Shown: positions 14,761 through 22,499, counted from the first letter of the stretch. The stretch: 40,646 bases of DNA from CAVRJC01 sp964505725 (GCA_964505725.1 CAZDJK010000071.1:1-40646); one strand, 5' to 3'. Translations and numbers: made by a program. The notes: generated by a model from the sequence alone, not told the origin.

Positions 14761-14994
14761 TCAGCAGGCCGCGAGGATCTCGGCCTTCCACGTCGTGGGC
14801 GCACCGGCGATCCGGTAGACGTGGTCGTACAGCGGCTCCCAGCGGTTCGTGGCGATCCGAAGCTCGCGCGCGTTCTTGAGCACGTCGAGCTCGTCGAGTT
14901 GGGCGACGTTGAACAACCCGTGGTGCTCACGTGCGACTGCAGCGACCTCGGCGTCGATCGTCTCCTGCTTCCTCATGCCCGGAGTCCACCCCAT
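14761..14994 (-). pseudogene. AbiEi-like N-terminal part of the interrupted DUF559 gene
   Basis: A 77-codon piece with the N-terminal winged-helix-like start seen in AbiEi/DUF559 proteins: KQETIDAEVAAVAREHHGLFNVAQL, then RWEPLYDHVYRIAGAPTTW and ILAAC, then TGA at 14761-14763. The reading frame continues without shift into SHRSAAALW of the next piece. In intact relatives this junction is continuous. A single change from TGG or CGA would explain the stop. The ATG at 14994 or the one at 14976 could be the start. The 5' end faces palindrome copy 3. Confidence 0.7.
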
Positions 14995-15008
14995 CGGTAC
15001 GACACCTA

Positions 15009-15020
15009 CGAGGTGCGTCG
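15009..15020. repeat. degenerate single arm of the 51-bp palindrome
   Basis: CGAGGTGCGTCG equals the conserved left arm with one T missing. No matching right arm is next to it. Confidence 0.4.
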
Positions 15021-15037
15021 TGCGGCTGCCGTCGCCG

Positions 15038-15088
15038 CGAGGTTGCGTCGTTCCGGCGGCCTATATAGGTGCCGGCGACGCAACCTCG
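15038..15088. repeat. 51-bp nested palindrome, copy 3
   Basis: Perfect 13-bp arms at 15038-15050 and 15076-15088. The 25-bp centre differs from the other copies but is palindromic, with CCTATATAGG in the middle flanked by CCGG arms. It lies 43 bp upstream of the DUF559 gene start. Confidence 0.9.
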
Positions 15089-15089
15089 G

Positions 15090-15115
15090 GGTCTCATCGC
15101 CGGTACGGGCGCGGC
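15090..15115. repeat. 26-bp direct repeat, right copy
   Basis: Second copy of the repeat at 13875-13900 (24 of 26 identical), starting 1 bp after palindrome copy 3 and ending just before the promoter of the thiamine operon. Confidence 0.75.
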
Positions 15116-15120
15116 ACACG

Positions 15121-15150
15121 TAGAATGATTCGCGACCGTTGCACGGTCGC
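15121..15150 (+). promoter_or_regulatory. candidate promoter -10 and 5' hairpin of the thiamine leader
   Basis: TAGAAT (15121-15126) fits a -10 box. A perfect 8-bp stem with a 3-nt loop (GCGACCGT / TGC / ACGGTCGC, 15132-15150) would be at the very 5' end of the transcript and could protect it. No clear -35 box is seen. Confidence 0.4.
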
Positions 15151-15157
15151 ACAAGTG

Positions 15158-15252
15158 AATCCCGGGGAGCTCGGGACAGCCGGGCTGAGAGGGCGGCCGT
15201 GAATGCGCCGCCGACCCCTCGAACCTGAACCGGGTAATGCCGGCGGAGGGAA
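15158..15252 (+). ncRNA. TPP riboswitch (THI element)
   Basis: The conserved parts are present: CTGAGA (15185-15190) after a GGGGAGCTCGGGA-type P1/P2 start, then ACCCCTCGAACCTGAACC, GGGTAATGCCGGCGGAGGGA (15232-15251) closing the aptamer. The ribosome binding site GGAGGG (15245-15250) of the next gene is inside the 3' strand of the aptamer and the ATG follows 4 nt later. Binding of thiamine diphosphate should therefore block translation initiation directly. The four downstream genes all serve thiamine uptake or pyrophosphorylation. Confidence 0.95.
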
Positions 15253-15254
15253 GC

Positions 15255-15905
15255 ATGGGAACCGCGTTCGTCTTTCCCGGTGGGGATCCGCCGGACCCGG
15301 CCGTTCTGCGCGGCCTCGGTGGGGCCGACGTCGTGATCGCGGCCGATTCGGGCGTCGAGCACGCGCTGGCGCTCGGCTGTGCCGTCGACCTCGTCGTCGG
15401 CGACCTGGACTCGGTCGAGCCCGACACACTCGAGCAGGCCCGCGCCGGCGGCGCCACGGTCGAGCAGCACCCGACGGCGAAGGACGCCACCGACTTCGAG
15501 CTGGCACTCGGCGCCGCCCGGGCGCGTGGCGTCGATCGCATCTTCGTGCTCGGCGGCGCTGGCGGGCGCCTCGACCACTTCCTCGCCAACGTGCTCGCGC
15601 TCACCTCGGGCTCCCTCGCCGGCGTGCGCGTCGAGGCACGTATGGGCGAGGCCGACGTCGTCGTCGTGCGCGACGAGGCCGAGCTCGACGGCGCGGTCGG
15701 CGACCTCTGCTCGCTGCTCCCGGTGGGGGGCGTGGCGCGGGGCGTGCGAACCGATGCGATGCGCTTCCGACTCGACGACGAGGACCTCGCACCGGGCGCG
15801 ACCCGCGGTGTCAGCAACGAGCTGACCGCGCCGCGCGCCACCGTCTCGGTCCGTGACGGCGTGCTCGTCGCAGTGCTCCCCGACGCGCGGAGGACGGGGC
15901 GATGA
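15255..15905 (+). CDS. thiamine pyrophosphokinase
   Basis: A 216-aa enzyme that transfers diphosphate from ATP to thiamine, giving thiamine diphosphate. Signature parts are ADSGVEHAL, the acidic VVGDLDSVEPDTL, KDATDFELAL and LGGAGGRLDHFLANVLAL, as in bacterial TPK. The C-terminal beta domain has GVSNEL near its end. An in-frame ATG at 15237 lies inside the riboswitch; ATG 15255 is preferred because GGAGGG is 4 nt upstream. It is the first gene of the operon and overlaps the binding-protein gene by 4 bp. It converts thiamine imported by the downstream transporter. Confidence 0.93.
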   Translation: MGTAFVFPGGDPPDPAVLRGLGGADVVIAADSGVEHALALGCAVDLVVGDLDSVEPDTLEQARAGGATVEQHPTAKDATDFELALGAARARGVDRIFVLGGAGGRLDHFLANVLALTSGSLAGVRVEARMGEADVVVVRDEAELDGAVGDLCSLLPVGGVARGVRTDAMRFRLDDEDLAPGATRGVSNELTAPRATVSVRDGVLVAVLPDARRTGR

Positions 15906-16969
15906 GCGCCCGGCGTCTCGTGTGCGCGTTCGCCGTGCTCGCCGCGTCGGTCGTGGGCGCCGCACCGGTCGGGACGGCCGGCGCGGCCGGGGCGGCGCCG
16001 CCTCGCACGACCATCCGCCTCGTCACCCACGATTCGTTCGCGGTGTCGAAGCCGGTCCTCGCCGCCTTCACCAAGCAGACGGGGATCAAGGTGCAGATCC
16101 TCCAGGAGGGCGACGCCGGCGCCGCGCTCAACCAGGTGATCCTCACCAAGGACCATCCGCTCGGCGACGTGTTCTTCGGCGTCGACAACACGTTCCTCTC
16201 CCGCGCCCTGAGCGCCGACGTGTTCGATCCGTACACCGCGAAGGCGCTCTCGACCGTGCCGGCCGCCTACCAGCTCGACCCGTCGCATCGCCTCACGCCG
16301 GTCGACCATGGCGACGTCTGCGTCGTCGCCGACAAGCAGTGGTTCGCCGCGCACAAGCTCGCGGTACCGACGTCGATGGGGCAGCTCACCGCGCCCGAGT
16401 ACAAGGACCTCCTGGTCACCGAGGATCCGGGGCTCTCTTCGCCGGGGCTCGTGTTCACGCTGGCGACCATCGCGAAGTACGGCGAGACCGGCTGGCGCAA
16501 CTACTGGGCGAAGCTGCGCGACAACGGCGTGAAGGTCGACGACGGTTGGGACAACGCCTACAACGGCGACTTCACCCAGGGCGGCGCGAGCGGGACGAAG
16601 CCCCTCGTGGTGTCGTACGCGACCGATCCCGCCGCGGCGGTGCTGGCCGAGAAACACCAACCCACCTCGTCGCCGGTGGACGTGCTCCTCGACTCCTGCT
16701 TCCAACAGGTCGAGTTCGCCGGCGTGCTGAAGGGGACCCAGCACGTCGCCGCCGCGCGCAAGCTCGTCGACTTCATGTTGTCGCCTCCATTCCAGGCCGA
16801 CGTGCCGCTGCAGATGTACGTGTATCCCGTCCGCGACGGCACGAAGCTGCCGCCGGTCTTCGCGAAGTTCGCCGCCGTCCCGCCGTCCACCTTGTCGCTA
16901 CCGGCCGACCAGATCGGGCGCAACCGCGACCAGTGGATCCAGCAGTGGCGCGAGACCGTGTTGGGATGA
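15902..16969 (+). CDS. thiB: thiamine ABC transporter substrate-binding protein
   Basis: A 355-aa exported binding protein. It has a Sec-type signal peptide (about residues 1-32, Ala-rich, no lipobox Cys), then the family core: IRLVTHDSFAVSKPVLAAF, GIKVQILQEGDAGAALNQVIL, DVFFGVDNTFLSRAL, DHGDVCVVADKQWF and LVVSYATDPAAA. These match ThiB-type type II binding proteins. It hands thiamine (or its phosphates) to the ThiP permease. The riboswitch and the kinase gene in front make the thiamine assignment firm. ATGA overlaps at both ends tie it into the operon. Confidence 0.92.
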   Translation: MSARRLVCAFAVLAASVVGAAPVGTAGAAGAAPPRTTIRLVTHDSFAVSKPVLAAFTKQTGIKVQILQEGDAGAALNQVILTKDHPLGDVFFGVDNTFLSRALSADVFDPYTAKALSTVPAAYQLDPSHRLTPVDHGDVCVVADKQWFAAHKLAVPTSMGQLTAPEYKDLLVTEDPGLSSPGLVFTLATIAKYGETGWRNYWAKLRDNGVKVDDGWDNAYNGDFTQGGASGTKPLVVSYATDPAAAVLAEKHQPTSSPVDVLLDSCFQQVEFAGVLKGTQHVAAARKLVDFMLSPPFQADVPLQMYVYPVRDGTKLPPVFAKFAAVPPSTLSLPADQIGRNRDQWIQQWRETVLG

Positions 16970-18600
16970 ACGCCACTGGGTCGTCGCGCGGCGTTCGCGT
17001 GGTGCTCGGCGCGGTACCCCTCGTGTTCCTGGGCGTGTTCTTCGCCTACCCCGTGGCAAAGATCGTCGGCCGCGGCCTGGCACCCGACGGCGACGTGAAC
17101 CTCGACCCGCTCGGCCGCGTGTTCACCGACCCGGTGCTACGCCACATCGCGTGGTTCACGGTGTGGCAGGCGACGCTGTCCACGGTGCTGACGGTGCTCG
17201 TCGCGTTGCCGGGCGCGTACGTGCTCTCGCGCTACGACTTCCGGGGACGATCCCTCGTGCGCGCGCTCGTGACCGTGCCGTTCGTGCTGCCCACCGTCGT
17301 CGTGGGATCGGCATTCGCGAGCCTGTTCGCGGCCGGTGGCCCGCTCGGGGGCCTGGACCTCGACGAGAGCCTCGGCGCGATCGTGATCGCGCACGTGTTC
17401 TTCAACTACGCGGTTGTCGTGCGCATCGTCGGGGGCCTGTGGGCGCACCTCGACCCGCAACAGGAGGACGCGGCACGGGTGCTCGGAGCCGATCGGTTCC
17501 GCGCGTTCCGCGAGGTGACGCTTCCGGCGCTGCGTCCCGCGATCGCCGCCGCGACCGGGATCGTGTTCCTGTTCACGTTCACCTCCTTCGGGGTGATCCT
17601 CATCCTGGGCGGTCCCACCCAGTCGACGCTCGAGACCGAGATCTACCGCCAGACGGTCGAGTTCCTGAACCTGCCGGTCGCGGCGGCGCTCACGATCGTG
17701 CAGCTCGTGGCGGTGGTGGCGTTGCTCGCCGTCGACGCCCGGCTCCAGGGCCGGAACCGCTCGGCGCAGTCCCTCCGGCCCGCCGCCGAGACGGTGCGCC
17801 CGCCGCGGAGCCGCGGCGAGCGCGGGATGCTGGTCGCGAACCTCGCGGTCATGGCGCTGCTGTTGGGCGGTCCGATCGTCGTGCTGATCGAGCGATCGCT
17901 GCGCCCTCCCGGGGGCTTCGGCCTCGGCTTCTACCGCGCCCTGAACCAGCTCGGGAGCAGCAGCACGCTCTTCGTCTCGCCGCTGCACTCGGTCGCCACC
18001 TCGCTCGAGTACGCCGTGATCGCGACCGCGATCGCGCTCGTCGTCGGCGGCTGCGCGGCGTTCGCGGTGAGCCAACGGCGCGGGCACGGGCTCGATCGCG
18101 CCCTTTCCCTTCCGCTCGGGGTCTCGGCGGTGACCGTGGGGTTCGGCTTCCTGATCACACTCGACCAACCGCCCCTCGACCTGCGCACGTCGTTCCTCAT
18201 CGTGCCCATCGCGCAGGCGCTGGTGGCCGTCCCGTTCGTGGTCCGCACGATGCTGCCGGTGCTGCGCAGCATCGACCCGAAGCTGCGGGAGGCGGCCACC
18301 ATCCTCGGCGCAGGCCCGGCTCAGGTGTGGCGGGAGGTCGACCTCCCGATCGTCGCCCGCGCAGCCGCGGTGGCCGCGGGCTTCGCGTTCGCGATCTCAC
18401 TCGGCGAGTTCGGCGCCACCGTGTTCATCGTGCGCCCGGCGGCGCCGACGCTCCCCGTGACCATCTTCCGGCTCCTGGGCCGCCCCGGCCCGTTGAACTT
18501 CGGTGCGGCGATGGCGGCGAGCGTGATCCTCATGGCCCTCACCGCGATCGCGATCCTCGCCATCGAGCGCTTCCGGGTGGGATCGGTCGGCGAATTCTGA
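16966..18600 (+). CDS. thiP: thiamine ABC transporter permease, two-domain
   Basis: A 544-aa membrane protein made of two fused permease halves, each with about six spans. Each half has the EAA loop that docks the ATPase: EDAARVLGADRFRAFREVTLP (about residues 165-185) and REAATILGAGPAQVWREVDLP (about 440-460). A basic linker (about 262-282) joins the halves. This ThiP-like or FbpB-like fused layout fits a ThiBPQ importer. The first ATG overlaps the thiB stop by 4 bp, and its TGA shares one base with the ATP-binding gene start. Confidence 0.92.
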   Translation: MNATGSSRGVRVVLGAVPLVFLGVFFAYPVAKIVGRGLAPDGDVNLDPLGRVFTDPVLRHIAWFTVWQATLSTVLTVLVALPGAYVLSRYDFRGRSLVRALVTVPFVLPTVVVGSAFASLFAAGGPLGGLDLDESLGAIVIAHVFFNYAVVVRIVGGLWAHLDPQQEDAARVLGADRFRAFREVTLPALRPAIAAATGIVFLFTFTSFGVILILGGPTQSTLETEIYRQTVEFLNLPVAAALTIVQLVAVVALLAVDARLQGRNRSAQSLRPAAETVRPPRSRGERGMLVANLAVMALLLGGPIVVLIERSLRPPGGFGLGFYRALNQLGSSSTLFVSPLHSVATSLEYAVIATAIALVVGGCAAFAVSQRRGHGLDRALSLPLGVSAVTVGFGFLITLDQPPLDLRTSFLIVPIAQALVAVPFVVRTMLPVLRSIDPKLREAATILGAGPAQVWREVDLPIVARAAAVAAGFAFAISLGEFGATVFIVRPAAPTLPVTIFRLLGRPGPLNFGAAMAASVILMALTAIAILAIERFRVGSVGEF

Positions 18601-19553
18601 TGCTCCGGGTCGAGCAGCTCTCGGTCCGCTACGGCGGGACCACGGCCGTGGACGGCGTCGAGCTCGACGTCGGCGACGGCGAGATCGTCTGTGTGCTCGG
18701 CCCCAGCGGCAGCGGCAAGAGCAGCCTGCTCCGCGCCATCGCCGGTCTCGTCCCCGACATGGACGGCGAGGTGGGGTACGACGGCGTCGACCTCTCGCGT
18801 GTGCCACCGCACCGACGCGGCTTCGGCCTCATGTTCCAGGATCACGCGCTGTTCCCGCACCGCGACGTGATCGGCAATGTGGCCTTCGGGCTCCGGATGC
18901 AAGGCCTGTCGCGCGCCGACTACGAGCGCCGCGCGCGCGATGCGCTCGCGCTGGTGGGCCTCGCGGGGTTCGAGCACCGGCGCGTCTCGGAGATCTCGGG
19001 AGGCGAGCAGCAGCGGGTGGCGCTCGCGCGGGCGCTCGCGCCCGAGCCGCGGCTGCTCATGCTCGACGAGCCGCTCGGCGCCCTCGACCGGGCCCTGCGC
19101 GACCGCCTCGTCGTCGAGCTCCGCGCGCTGTTCGTGCAGCTCGAGCTGGCCGTCCTCTTCGTGACCCACGACCACGACGAGGCGTTCGCGATCGCCGATC
19201 GCATCGCGGTGATGCACCGTGGGCGCATCGAGCAGGTCGGCGAACCGCACGAGGTGTGGCGACGACCCGCGAACGCGTTCGTGGCCTCCTTCCTCGGCTG
19301 GAACGTGACCGACGCCCTCGGCAACGGCCGGGTCGCGGTGCGTCCCGAGGGTTTGCGCCTCGTGCCGTGGCCCGCACCGTTCGGCGGCGTCGTGCGCGGG
19401 CACACTTTCCACCGCGACCACTACGTCGTCGAGGTCGAGACGGAGGACGAGACGGTGCTCAGGGTGGCCGTGGCGGTCGACGGCGCGCTGCCGGAGGTGG
19501 GCTCGGCGGTGGGCGTGGAGGCCGACTCCGAGCTGGTGCTCCGGGTGGGCTGA
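18600..19553 (+). CDS. thiQ: thiamine ABC transporter ATP-binding protein
   Basis: A 317-aa ABC ATPase. Walker A GPSGSGKS (34-41), Q-loop Q80 in LMFQDHALFPHRDV, signature ISGGEQQR (132-139), Walker B LLMLDEP (152-158), D-loop GALD and the switch His in FVTHDHDEA are all present. A TOBE-like regulatory domain (about 245-317) follows, longer than in enterobacterial ThiQ, which lacks it. It powers uptake through the ThiP pair. ATG and the thiP stop overlap (TGATG). The assignment as thiamine importer rests on operon and riboswitch, since the ATPase alone could serve iron or polyamine uptake. Confidence 0.9.
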   Translation: MLRVEQLSVRYGGTTAVDGVELDVGDGEIVCVLGPSGSGKSSLLRAIAGLVPDMDGEVGYDGVDLSRVPPHRRGFGLMFQDHALFPHRDVIGNVAFGLRMQGLSRADYERRARDALALVGLAGFEHRRVSEISGGEQQRVALARALAPEPRLLMLDEPLGALDRALRDRLVVELRALFVQLELAVLFVTHDHDEAFAIADRIAVMHRGRIEQVGEPHEVWRRPANAFVASFLGWNVTDALGNGRVAVRPEGLRLVPWPAPFGGVVRGHTFHRDHYVVEVETEDETVLRVAVAVDGALPEVGSAVGVEADSELVLRVG

Positions 19554-19624
19554 CGGCGGCCTCCGGAGTCCCGATCTGCACCGAATCTCCACACCTCGAG
19601 CGAGACGCGGCGACCGGCGCTCCT

Positions 19625-19630
19625 TATCCT
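19625..19630 (+). promoter_or_regulatory. candidate -10 box TATCCT, leaderless
   Basis: TATCCT lies 9 nt before the response regulator ATG at 19640, with no ribosome binding site. Confidence 0.4.
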
Positions 19631-19639
19631 GGCTGCACG

Positions 19640-20341
19640 ATGACCGCGACCGCCGCCGGCTGCACGATCCTCGTGGTCGAGGACGAGCCTCCGATCGCCG
19701 AGGCCGTGGCCTCCCGACTTCGCAGCGAGGGCTTCGAGGTCGAGCTGGCCCTGGACGGCCCGAGCGGGGTTGCCCGCTGTGCGCAGCTCGCCCCGGACCT
19801 CGTGGTGCTCGACCTCATGCTCCCCGGCCTCGACGGGCTCGACGTCTGCCGCGAGATCCAGAAGTCGCGGCCTGTGCCCGTGCTGATGCTCACCGCGCGC
19901 GATTCGGAGTCGGACCTGGTCACCGGGCTCGGCGTCGGCGCCGACGACTACCTCACGAAGCCGTTCAGCTCCCGCGAGCTCGTCGCCCGTGTCCACGCGC
20001 TCCTCCGGCGGGTCGAGCGGCGTCCCGCGGTACCCGCGGGGCCGCTGCAGGTCGGCGCGGTGACCGTCGACCGCGCGGGGCGGCGGGTGACGGCACGCGA
20101 CGAGCTCGTGCACCTCACTCCCACCGAGTTCGACCTGCTCGTTCACCTCGCGGAGCACCCCGAGCGGGTGTTCACCCGCGAGCAGCTGCTCGTGGAGGTG
20201 TGGGGCTACGCCGACGGCGCCGGCGGGCGCACCGTCGACTCGCACGTGCGCGCACTCCGGCGCAAGCTCGGCGACGACGCGGTACGCACGGTGCACGGCG
20301 TGGGGTACGCGAGCGGCGGCAACGAGAGCGACGCGTCGTGA
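19640..20341 (+). CDS. OmpR/PhoB-family response regulator
   Basis: A 233-aa two-component regulator. The receiver domain has the acidic pair E14/D15, phospho-acceptor D58 in LVVLDLMLPGLDG, T85 and K107 in YLTKPFS. The C-terminal winged helix (about 132-230) has LTPTEFDLLVHLAEHP, FTREQLLVEVWGY and RTVDSHVRALRRKLGDD. It binds DNA as a dimer when phosphorylated. Its stop overlaps the histidine kinase GTG by 4 bp. Target genes are unknown. Confidence 0.95.
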   Translation: MTATAAGCTILVVEDEPPIAEAVASRLRSEGFEVELALDGPSGVARCAQLAPDLVVLDLMLPGLDGLDVCREIQKSRPVPVLMLTARDSESDLVTGLGVGADDYLTKPFSSRELVARVHALLRRVERRPAVPAGPLQVGAVTVDRAGRRVTARDELVHLTPTEFDLLVHLAEHPERVFTREQLLVEVWGYADGAGGRTVDSHVRALRRKLGDDAVRTVHGVGYASGGNESDAS

Positions 20342-21354
20342 GCCGTCGCGATCGCATCGCCCATCCGCTCGACGACGTCCCTTCGATCAAGCTCAAGCTC
20401 GGCTTCGTGATCGCGATCGCGGTCGCGGTCACCGTGTTCGTGTTCTGGGTCGGGATCAAGGTCGGCGTCTGGCCCTCCCTGAGCGGCGTCATCGCCGCCG
20501 GTGTCGCGATGCTCATCGTGCGCTTCCTCGCCCGAGGGATGACGTCCCCGCTGCGCGAGATGGCCGACGCCGCGTCCGAGATGGCGAAGGGCAATTACGA
20601 CCGCAGGGTTCACGCCACGTCGCGCGACGAGGTCGGCGAGCTGGCGCGGACCTTCAACAAGATGGCCGCCGAGCTGGCGGAGACCGACCGGGTTCGCCGC
20701 GACCTCGTGGCGAACGTGTCGCACGAGCTCCGCACCCCGATCGCGGCCCTGCAGGCGAACCTCGAGAACCTGGTCGACGGCGTGACCGCGCCCGACCCGG
20801 AGCGCTTCGCGGTGATGCTCGCCCAGGTCGAGCGGCTCGGCCGCCTGGTCACGCAGCTCCTCGACCTCTCGCGCCTCGAGTCGGGTGCGGTGCCGTTCGA
20901 GCGCACGGAGTTCCGGGTCGAGCCCCTCCTCGACGACGCGGTGCGGGAGCAGCAGCTCCACGCGCCACAGGTCTCCGTGTCGGTGTCGGTCGAGTCGCCC
21001 GATCTCGTGGCCGACGGTGACCCCGAGCGGGTGCACCAGGTCGTGGCGAACCTGCTCGAGAACGCAGTGCGCCACACGCCGCGCGGCGGCGTCGTCGAGG
21101 TGCTCGCGCGGCGTTCCGGCACGGGCGTGACCATCGAGGTCGTCGACGAGGGTCCGGGCATCCCCGACGCCGACCGCGAGCGCATCTTCGAACGCTTCTA
21201 CCGCGCCGACTCGGCACGCGCCTCGCGCGACGGCGGGGCCGGCCTCGGCCTCGCGATCGCGCAGTGGATCGTCGACCTGCACGGCGGCGAGATCCACCCC
21301 GAACAGCGGGAGCCGCACGGCTGCCGCATGGTCGTCACCCTCCCCCGCCAGTAA
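20338..21354 (+). CDS. membrane sensor histidine kinase
   Basis: A 338-aa kinase, partner of the preceding regulator. Two membrane segments (about residues 20-40 and 48-66) are separated by only a few residues, so there is almost no outer sensor loop and the signal is likely sensed in the membrane. Then come HAMP (MTSPLREMADAASEMAKGNYDRRV), HisKA with H129 in VANVSHELRTPIAAL, N-box LLENAVRHTPRGG, G1 VVDEGPGIP, F-box ERFYRAD and G2 GGAGLGLAIAQWIV. It starts GTG overlapping the regulator stop. Confidence 0.94.
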   Translation: MSRRDRIAHPLDDVPSIKLKLGFVIAIAVAVTVFVFWVGIKVGVWPSLSGVIAAGVAMLIVRFLARGMTSPLREMADAASEMAKGNYDRRVHATSRDEVGELARTFNKMAAELAETDRVRRDLVANVSHELRTPIAALQANLENLVDGVTAPDPERFAVMLAQVERLGRLVTQLLDLSRLESGAVPFERTEFRVEPLLDDAVREQQLHAPQVSVSVSVESPDLVADGDPERVHQVVANLLENAVRHTPRGGVVEVLARRSGTGVTIEVVDEGPGIPDADRERIFERFYRADSARASRDGGAGLGLAIAQWIVDLHGGEIHPEQREPHGCRMVVTLPRQ

Positions 21355-21375
21355 CCCGACGAGAAAAGAGCCTCC

Positions 21376-22020
21376 ATGCCGGTTTCGAATGTCGAAGAAG
21401 CGCTGAAGCGCATCCGCCGCGGCGAGATGGTGCTCGTGGTCGACGACGAGGACCGCGAGAACGAGGGCGACCTGACACTCGCCGCGAGCTGGGTGACGCC
21501 GGCCGCGGTGAACTTCATGCTCCGTTGGGGCCGCGGCCTCGTGTGCATGCCGTGCGCGCCCGAGCGGCTGGACGCGCTCGACCTGCACCCGATGGTGCCC
21601 CCCGCCCACGCGCGCAACGACACCGCGTTCACGGTCTCGATCGACCACGTCTCGGCCGGCAGCGGGATCGGCGCCGCGGACCGCGCGACCACGATCCGCC
21701 GCGTGCTCGACCCGCGCAGCAGTGCCGACGACTTCTCCCGCCCCGGCCACGTGTTCCCCCTCCGCGCCCGTCCCGGCGGCGTGCTCGAGCGTCGCGGCCA
21801 CACCGAGGCGGCGGTCGATCTGGCGCGCCTCGCCGGCTTGCCGCCGGTGGCCGTGATCTGCGAGGTCCTCGACGACGACGGCTCGCCGGCGCGCCTCGAG
21901 CGGCTCGAGCGGTTCGCGGCCGAGCACCTCGTTGCGATGGTCACGGTGGAGCAGATCGTGGAGCACCGCCTCACCGACGACGCCGGCACCGAGGAGCTCA
22001 GAATCCCGCTGATGCTCTGA
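21376..22020 (+). CDS. ribB: 3,4-dihydroxy-2-butanone-4-phosphate synthase
   Basis: A 214-aa riboflavin pathway enzyme that makes the four-carbon unit from ribulose 5-phosphate. The acidic loop DDEDRENEGDL (23-33), the GRGLVCMPC segment, HARNDTAFTVSID, the DFSRPGHVFPL loop and RRGHTEAAVDLARLAG are all family signatures. It is the single-domain form: no GTP cyclohydrolase II domain is fused, unlike many actinobacterial RibBA proteins, and no other rib gene is nearby. AAAGAG precedes the ATG. Its last five codons with the stop are tandemly repeated downstream. Confidence 0.95.
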   Translation: MPVSNVEEALKRIRRGEMVLVVDDEDRENEGDLTLAASWVTPAAVNFMLRWGRGLVCMPCAPERLDALDLHPMVPPAHARNDTAFTVSIDHVSAGSGIGAADRATTIRRVLDPRSSADDFSRPGHVFPLRARPGGVLERRGHTEAAVDLARLAGLPPVAVICEVLDDDGSPARLERLERFAAEHLVAMVTVEQIVEHRLTDDAGTEELRIPLML

Positions 22021-22050
22021 CCGCTGATGCTCTGACCGGTGATGCTCTGA
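22006..22050. repeat. 15-bp tandem repeat x3 across the ribB stop
   Basis: CCGCTGATGCTCTGA occurs at 22006-22020 and 22021-22035, with one change at 22036-22050. Each unit ends in TGA in the ribB frame, giving three in-frame stops in a row. Confidence 0.9.
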
Positions 22051-22057
22051 CCGGCAT

Positions 22058-22073
22058 CACCCCGTGCGGGGTG
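22058..22073 (+). terminator. hairpin, possible ribB terminator
   Basis: CACCCC-GTGC-GGGGTG forms a 6-bp stem. A second, weaker copy of the unit (TCACCCCATGCGGGTA) follows at 22074-22089. No T-run is present, so it is only terminator-like. Confidence 0.4.
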
Positions 22074-22145
22074 TCACCCCATGCGGGTATCACCTCGGCG
22101 CGCGCTTGCCCGAGCCCCGGCGGCGGTGCAGACTCGGGCGCGGGT

Positions 22146-22213
22146 TTGCGGCAGGTGGCGGCCACCACGCGTTGGGCAGGTAGCGCAGTGGCGACCCGAG
22201 CCACCTGCCGCAA
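22146..22213. repeat. 68-bp nested inverted repeat
   Basis: Perfect 14-bp outer arms TTGCGGCAGGTGGC (22146-22159) and GCCACCTGCCGCAA (22200-22213) enclose an inner GCCAC/GTGGC pair. It has the same outer-plus-inner design as the 51-bp palindromes but a different sequence. It lies between ribB and an opposing membrane-protein gene. Confidence 0.8.
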
Positions 22214-22241
22214 CTCCTACTTCTAGCACCGCCGGCGGCGC

Positions 22242-22499
22242 TCAGTTCATCACGAACTTGTCGGGGAGCGCGTCGAGGAGCAGGCCCAGCCCGATGCACA
22301 CGATCGCCGCGACCATGATCCAGCGCGCCCGGCGTTCGCCCTTCCAGTAGCCGACGCCCCCGAGCACGAAGCCGATCGGCCCGAGCACGAGCGGGCCGAC
22401 GAACACGGCCATCGCGGAGAAGAAGATGCCGGCAAGGGCGAAGCCCTGACCCGGCTGGAGCCCGCGCGCGGGCGCCTGGGGGGGAGGCACGTTTCGCAC
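22242..22499 (-). CDS. small two-span membrane protein
   Basis: An 85-aa protein with a Pro/Ala/Gly-rich start, two hydrophobic segments (about residues 17-44 and 55-76) and a short RR-containing loop (YWKGERRARW). The stretch ALAGIFFSAMAVFVGPLVLGPIG followed by GYWKGE resembles small DUF4190-like membrane proteins; that is only a resemblance. I chose GTG at 22499, with GTG at 22490 as an alternative. No clear ribosome binding site. Function unknown. Confidence 0.65.
   Translation of the reverse strand: MRNVPPPQAPARGLQPGQGFALAGIFFSAMAVFVGPLVLGPIGFVLGGVGYWKGERRARWIMVAAIVCIGLGLLLDALPDKFVMN

Noticed and set aside
14041..14994. AbiEi/AbiEii toxin-antitoxin system.
   Set aside because: The N-terminal part resembles AbiEi-type proteins, but no AbiEii nucleotidyltransferase toxin gene is next to it and the C-terminus is DUF559.
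13909..15088. Repeats near the DUF559 gene as a CRISPR array.
   Set aside because: The units are palindromes at irregular distances, without spacers of even length and without cas genes.
15237..15254. ATG at 15237 as start of thiamine pyrophosphokinase.
   Set aside because: It is within the conserved riboswitch core and lacks a ribosome binding site; ATG 15255 has GGAGGG in front.
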